A program made the translations under genes and the position numbers. Shown in pieces: positions 60,019-64,000 of a stretch of 64,000 nucleotides of DNA (positions are counted from its first letter, which is position 1; the number at the start of each line of letters is the position of its first letter). The DNA is from Cellulosimicrobium cellulans (GTDB lineage Bacteria > Actinomycetota > Actinomycetes > Actinomycetales > Cellulomonadaceae): contig NZ_JAMXST010000001.1 of the NCBI RefSeq assembly GCF_024124905.1, positions 434,001-498,000 on the forward strand, written 5' to 3'. The notes beneath the pieces were generated by a model. That model saw only the letters and a list, made by a program, of their open reading frames with translations. It had not been told where the DNA came from and did not search any database.

Positions 60019-61899
60019 TCAGCGGGTCTGGGAGACCCAGGCGTCGTGCATGCGGGCGTACACGCCGCCCGCTCGGGCGAGGTCGTCGTGGTGGCCGACC
60101 TCGACGACGTGGCCCGCGTCCACCACGACCACGAGGTCCGCCGCCTCGGCGGTGGAGAGGCGGTGCGCGATGGTCAGCGTTGAGCGGCCCGCGGTGAGCG
60201 AGGCGAGGGCGCGGGCGATGCGGACCTCGGTCGCGGGGTCGACGGCGGACGTCGCCTCGTCGAGGACGAGCAGGTCGGCCTCGGCGAGGTAGGCGCGCAC
60301 CAGGGCGACGAGCTGCCGCTCCCCGGCGGAGAGCGACTCGCCCCGCTGGCCGACCGGGGAGTCGAGCCCGTCGGGCAGGTCCGCGACCCAGTCGGTGAGC
60401 CCGAGCCGTTCGACGGCCGCCTCGATCCGGGCGCGGCGTGCGACGTCGGGCTCGTGCTCGGCGTCGCCGCGCAACCCGTAGGCGACGTTGTCGGCGAGCG
60501 TGCCGTCGAAGAGGAAGCCCTCCTGCGGCACGAGCACGACGCGCTCGCGCAGGGACTCGACGGCGAGGTCGCGCAGGTCGGTGCCGTCGAGCAGCACGCG
60601 CCCCGCGGTCGGGTCCATGAGCCGGGTGACGAGCTTGGCGATCGTCGTCTTGCCGGACCCGGTGGCCCCGACGACGGCGACCGAGGCCCGGGCCGGGAGA
60701 TCGAGGTCGACGCCGTGCAGCACCTCGGGCCCGTCCGGGTAGGCGAACCGGACGCCCTCGAGCCGCACGTGGGCGGGCCCGCGCGGGCTGCGCTCGCCGT
60801 CGGCGCCCCGGTCGACGACCTCGACCGGCGTCTCCAGCACCGCGAGCACGCGGCGCCACCCGGCGACCGCGTTCTGGAGCTCGTTGAGGATCTCGGTCGC
60901 CATCTGCACCGGGCCCGTGAAGAGCTGGACGAGGAAGAGGAACGCGAGGAGCTGCCCGACCGAGACGTCGCCGGCCACGCCGAGGTACGAGCCGACCACG
61001 ACGACCACGGCCAGCACGAGGTTCGCGACGAGCACGCCGCTCGAGAAGACGACGGCGACGAGCTTCTGCGCCCGGACCATCGCTCGCCGGGTCGCGTCCA
61101 CGGCGGCGTCGATGCGGCGCGCGGTGCGCGCGCCCGCCCCGTACGCGCGGATCGTCTCGGCGCCGACGATCGACTCGGAGATCGCCCCGAGCATGCCGCC
61201 GACGCGCGCACGCACCCGCGTGTAGGCGTCGTTGACGCGGGCCTGCGCGGGGCGCAGGACCAGGAACAGCGGGACGAAGCACGCCCAGACGACGAGCGTG
61301 AGCTGCCACGAGTACACGGCCATGAGGACCGTCGCGACGCCGATCTGCAGCACCGAGACGAGCAGCATGATGCCGCCCCACTGCACGAACAGCGAGATGG
61401 TGTCGACGTCGCTCGTCACGCGCGAGACGAGCGAGCCGCGCCGTTCCGTGTTCTGCGTGAGGACGGAGAGGTCGTGCACGTGCCGGAACGCGCGCACGCG
61501 CAGGCCGGCGAGCCCCGCCTCCGTCGACCGGAACAGCCGGACGTTGACGAAGGCCGAGCAGAGCCCCGCGAGGACGATGACGACCGCGGCGACGCCGACG
61601 AGCACGGCCACGCGCGTCGTGTCCGGACCGCCGTCGGCGAGCACGCCGGTGTCGACCGTCTGCTGGACGGTCACGGGGACCACGACGCGGCCCAGCGCGG
61701 CCGCGACCGCGAGGCCGAGCGTGACCCAGATGCCGTCGAGGATCTGCGGCGAGACCTGGACGCCGCGGCGCAGCGTGGCGAGGACGCCGAGCGAGCTCGC
61801 CGAGGCGATGCGGGCGTCGCCCGGGCGGCCCGGCGCGCCGTCGGGCGCGGATGCCGTGGCCGCGGTGTCGGAGCGCTCCGTGGTGGTCGACCGGCTCAT
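60019..61899 (-). CDS. ABC exporter subunit with the canonical ATP site
   Basis: A 626-residue fused permease-ATPase with six membrane helices (about residues 55-335). Walker A GATGSGKTT at residues 411-419, Walker B LLVLDE with Glu548 and switch His579 are intact, but the signature reads LSAGE (523-527) instead of LSGGQ. ATG at 61899 overlaps the stop of the upstream gene as ATGA. With that gene it should form a heterodimeric exporter; its signature completes the degenerate site of the partner. Substrate unknown. Confidence 0.94.
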   Translation of the reverse strand: MSRSTTTERSDTAATASAPDGAPGRPGDARIASASSLGVLATLRRGVQVSPQILDGIWVTLGLAVAAALGRVVVPVTVQQTVDTGVLADGGPDTTRVAVLVGVAAVVIVLAGLCSAFVNVRLFRSTEAGLAGLRVRAFRHVHDLSVLTQNTERRGSLVSRVTSDVDTISLFVQWGGIMLLVSVLQIGVATVLMAVYSWQLTLVVWACFVPLFLVLRPAQARVNDAYTRVRARVGGMLGAISESIVGAETIRAYGAGARTARRIDAAVDATRRAMVRAQKLVAVVFSSGVLVANLVLAVVVVVGSYLGVAGDVSVGQLLAFLFLVQLFTGPVQMATEILNELQNAVAGWRRVLAVLETPVEVVDRGADGERSPRGPAHVRLEGVRFAYPDGPEVLHGVDLDLPARASVAVVGATGSGKTTIAKLVTRLMDPTAGRVLLDGTDLRDLAVESLRERVVLVPQEGFLFDGTLADNVAYGLRGDAEHEPDVARRARIEAAVERLGLTDWVADLPDGLDSPVGQRGESLSAGERQLVALVRAYLAEADLLVLDEATSAVDPATEVRIARALASLTAGRSTLTIAHRLSTAEAADLVVVVDAGHVVEVGHHDDLARAGGVYARMHDAWVSQTR

Positions 61900-63965
61900 T
61901 CCTCCAGCGCCCCCGTCTCGACGTGCTGCACGACGTCGTCCTCCTCGATCTCCTCCCGGCGCGCGAGGTCGCCCCCGCGTGTCTCCTCGCCGTCCTCGGC
62001 CGCCGTCCGCGCGGTGTCGTCGGTGGCGTCCGCGCGCTCCTGCTCGCGCCGCTCCGCCTCGCGGGCGTAGGCCGTCGCGAGCTCGCGGTAGCCCCGGTCG
62101 CGCGCGAGGAGCTCGTCGTGCGTCCCGACATCGACCACGCGGCCGGACTCGACGTGCACGACGACGTCCGCGAGCGCGACGCTCGACATGCGGTAGGCCA
62201 CCATGACGACGGTCGGGCGGTCGGCCCCCTCGCGGGCGAGGCCCGCGAGGATCTGCTGCTCGACCCGCGGGTCGACCGCGGACGTCGCGTCGTCGAGGAC
62301 GAGCAGGCGCGGGCGACGCACGAGGGCGCGTGCGATGGCGAGCCGCTGGCGCTGGCCGCCGGACAGGTTCGCCCCGCGCTCCCCCAGCGGCGCGTCGAGG
62401 CCCTCCGGCAGTCGCGCGACGACGTCGTCGACGCGCGCCAGGCGCAGCGCCTCCCAGACCTGGTCGTCGTCCGGGCCCGCGTCGCCGTCGTCGGCGAGCG
62501 TGACGTTCGCCCGCACGGAGTCCTCGAAGACGAAGGCCTGCTGGGCCACGAGGGCGACCTGGGACGTCAGGTCGGCCTCGCGCACGTCCCGCACGTCCGT
62601 GGCGTCGAGCAGCACCCGGCCGCGCGTGGGGTCGGAGAGGCGGGCGAGCAGCGACACGAGCGTCGTCTTGCCCGCACCCGTCGGGCCGACGACCGCGACC
62701 GTCGTCCCGGGGTCGACCTCGAGGTCGATCCCGTCGAGCAGCGTGATCGCTCGGCCGCCCGCGCGGACGTCCACGCCGACGCCCTCGAGGCGCACGCCCA
62801 GCCCGGAGCCCCCGCCGGGGAGCCCGCCGGTCCCGGGTCGCAGCACGCCGCCCGCGTCGACGACGCGGCTGATGCGCTCGTACCCGACGAGGGCGCGCGG
62901 GAGCTCACCGAGCACCCACCCGAACGCCCGGACGGGGACGGCCATGATCGTGAGGAGGTAGGCGGCGGTGACGATGTCGCCCGCCGCGACGCCGCCCGAG
63001 GTGAGCCGGACGGTCCCGACGGCCAGGACGAGGAGCGTGCCGAGCGACGGCAGCAGCTCGATGACCGGGTCGAAGAACGCCCGGACGACGCCGACGCGCA
63101 CGTTCGCGGCGCGCAGCTCGTCGGTGCGCTCGGCGAAGCGCCGCTCCTCGCGGTCCGCGGTCCCGAGCGACGTGACGAGCAGCGCCGCCTCGAAGCTCTC
63201 GTGCGCGACGTCCGAGACCTCGGCCCGGAGCTGCTGCGCGCGCGTGATCGCGGGCGACATGTGGCGCTGGAAGACGATGTTCACGGCGATCGCGAGCGGG
63301 ATGACGATCAGTGCCGCGCACGCGAGCCACACGTCCACGCGGAACAGCATCACGGCCGCGACGCCGATCATGACGACGACACCGAGCGCGAACGGGAGCG
63401 GGTTGAACACGCCCGTCGCCGCCTCGACGTCGGAGTTCGCGTTGGACAGGAGCTGCCCGGCGGGGTGCGAGCGGTGCCACGACATGGGCAGGCGCAGGTA
63501 CTGGCGCGTCACCGCGGTGCGGTGCCGCGCCTGGAGCGCGGCGTACCCGTTGCCCGCGAAGATGCGGCGCGCGGCCACGCTCGCCGCGAGGGAGACCGCG
63601 ATGCCGGCGAGGACGAGGCCCGCGACCCAGATGCGGCCGCGCGCGGCCTCGTCGCCCGCGATCGCGGGGACGACGACCTCGTCGGTCGCGGTGCCGATCG
63701 CGCTGCTCACGGCGACGGTGAGCGCGCCGAAGAGCGCGGACGACCCGATCGCGAGGGCGTAGGTGCGCGGCTCGTCGCGGATGCCGCGGCCCATGAGGGC
63801 CAGCGACCGGCGCACCCGGGACCCGGTCAGGGCGTGCGGGCGCCGGACGCTCGGCTCGTCGGGGAGCAGGTCCCGGGGCGGGTCGGGCCGGTCCGTCGGA
63901 GCCGGCAGGTCGGTCGGGGCGGGCGGGGCGTCGGCGCCGGTGGGGCGCGTCCTGCTGCCGGGCAC
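61896..63965 (-). CDS. ABC exporter subunit with a degenerate ATP site
   Basis: A 689-residue fused permease-ATPase with six membrane helices (about residues 70-350). Walker A GPTGAGKTT (427-435) and signature LSGGQ (534-538) are intact, but the catalytic glutamate after Walker B is Asp559 (LLVLDD) and the switch histidine is Tyr591 (VAYRMSS). Such changes mark the non-hydrolysing half of asymmetric heterodimeric exporters. The last 60 residues form a Glu/Arg-rich tail. GTG at 63965 has GAGGA upstream; the real promoter lies beyond the window or in its last 35 bases. Confidence 0.92.
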   Translation of the reverse strand: MPGSRTRPTGADAPPAPTDLPAPTDRPDPPRDLLPDEPSVRRPHALTGSRVRRSLALMGRGIRDEPRTYALAIGSSALFGALTVAVSSAIGTATDEVVVPAIAGDEAARGRIWVAGLVLAGIAVSLAASVAARRIFAGNGYAALQARHRTAVTRQYLRLPMSWHRSHPAGQLLSNANSDVEAATGVFNPLPFALGVVVMIGVAAVMLFRVDVWLACAALIVIPLAIAVNIVFQRHMSPAITRAQQLRAEVSDVAHESFEAALLVTSLGTADREERRFAERTDELRAANVRVGVVRAFFDPVIELLPSLGTLLVLAVGTVRLTSGGVAAGDIVTAAYLLTIMAVPVRAFGWVLGELPRALVGYERISRVVDAGGVLRPGTGGLPGGGSGLGVRLEGVGVDVRAGGRAITLLDGIDLEVDPGTTVAVVGPTGAGKTTLVSLLARLSDPTRGRVLLDATDVRDVREADLTSQVALVAQQAFVFEDSVRANVTLADDGDAGPDDDQVWEALRLARVDDVVARLPEGLDAPLGERGANLSGGQRQRLAIARALVRRPRLLVLDDATSAVDPRVEQQILAGLAREGADRPTVVMVAYRMSSVALADVVVHVESGRVVDVGTHDELLARDRGYRELATAYAREAERREQERADATDDTARTAAEDGEETRGGDLARREEIEEDDVVQHVETGALEE

Positions 63966-64000
63966 GGGACGGTCCTCGTCTTTCGTTCAGGGGTTGCACG

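Overview
The window is chromosomal core DNA from a very GC-rich actinobacterium. The gene set (OpcA with Zwf, RbpA, WhiA, an ANTAR regulator of PdtaR type, HGxxPAAW and DUF2752 proteins), the GTG starts and the gene order point to the order Micrococcales, probably a Cellulomonas/Cellulosimicrobium-like organism; that placement is inference. I see no phage, insertion sequence, plasmid gene or CRISPR array.

Layout. Bases 1-7600 (+): pentose phosphate genes tkt (start outside the window), tal, zwf, opcA, pgl and a stop-start coupled O-methyltransferase. 7600-17400 (-): rbpA, secG and lower glycolysis (tpiA, pgk, gap), then whiA, yvcK, rapZ and uvrC. 17500-28050: an OsmC protein, uvrA behind a LexA-like box, a metallo-beta-lactamase protein, a YciI protein, a unit of two tandem TerC membrane proteins plus a kinase-like protein behind a manganese-type yybP-ykoY riboswitch, and uvrB. 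28290-33720: a wall-anchored surface protein, pcp and coaE, and a divergent MarR regulator/ABC exporter pair around a palindromic operator. 33900-45400: rpsA, pfkA, a methyltransferase, polA, a thioesterase, a GNAT protein, a PdtaR-type antiterminator, an unusual tRNA with a leucine anticodon facing a nucleotidyltransferase gene, and pyk. 45477-51519 (-): gltBD. 51658-59931 (-): hisI, trpE, a Trp-associated membrane protein, three small membrane proteins, trpC, trpB, trpA and lgt. 59932-64000 (-): a two-subunit ABC exporter with one degenerate ATP site.

Functionally the window joins central carbon flux (pentose phosphate, PfkA, TpiA, Pgk, Gap, Pyk), nitrogen assimilation and tryptophan synthesis, and excision repair (UvrA, UvrB, UvrC, PolA).

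Many monocistronic genes have a TAnnnT hexamer 6-7 bases before the start codon, which implies leaderless mRNAs. The most rewarding places for a closer look are the riboswitch-TerC-TerC-kinase unit, the odd tRNA beside a nucleotidyltransferase, and the small membrane proteins inside the trp cluster.
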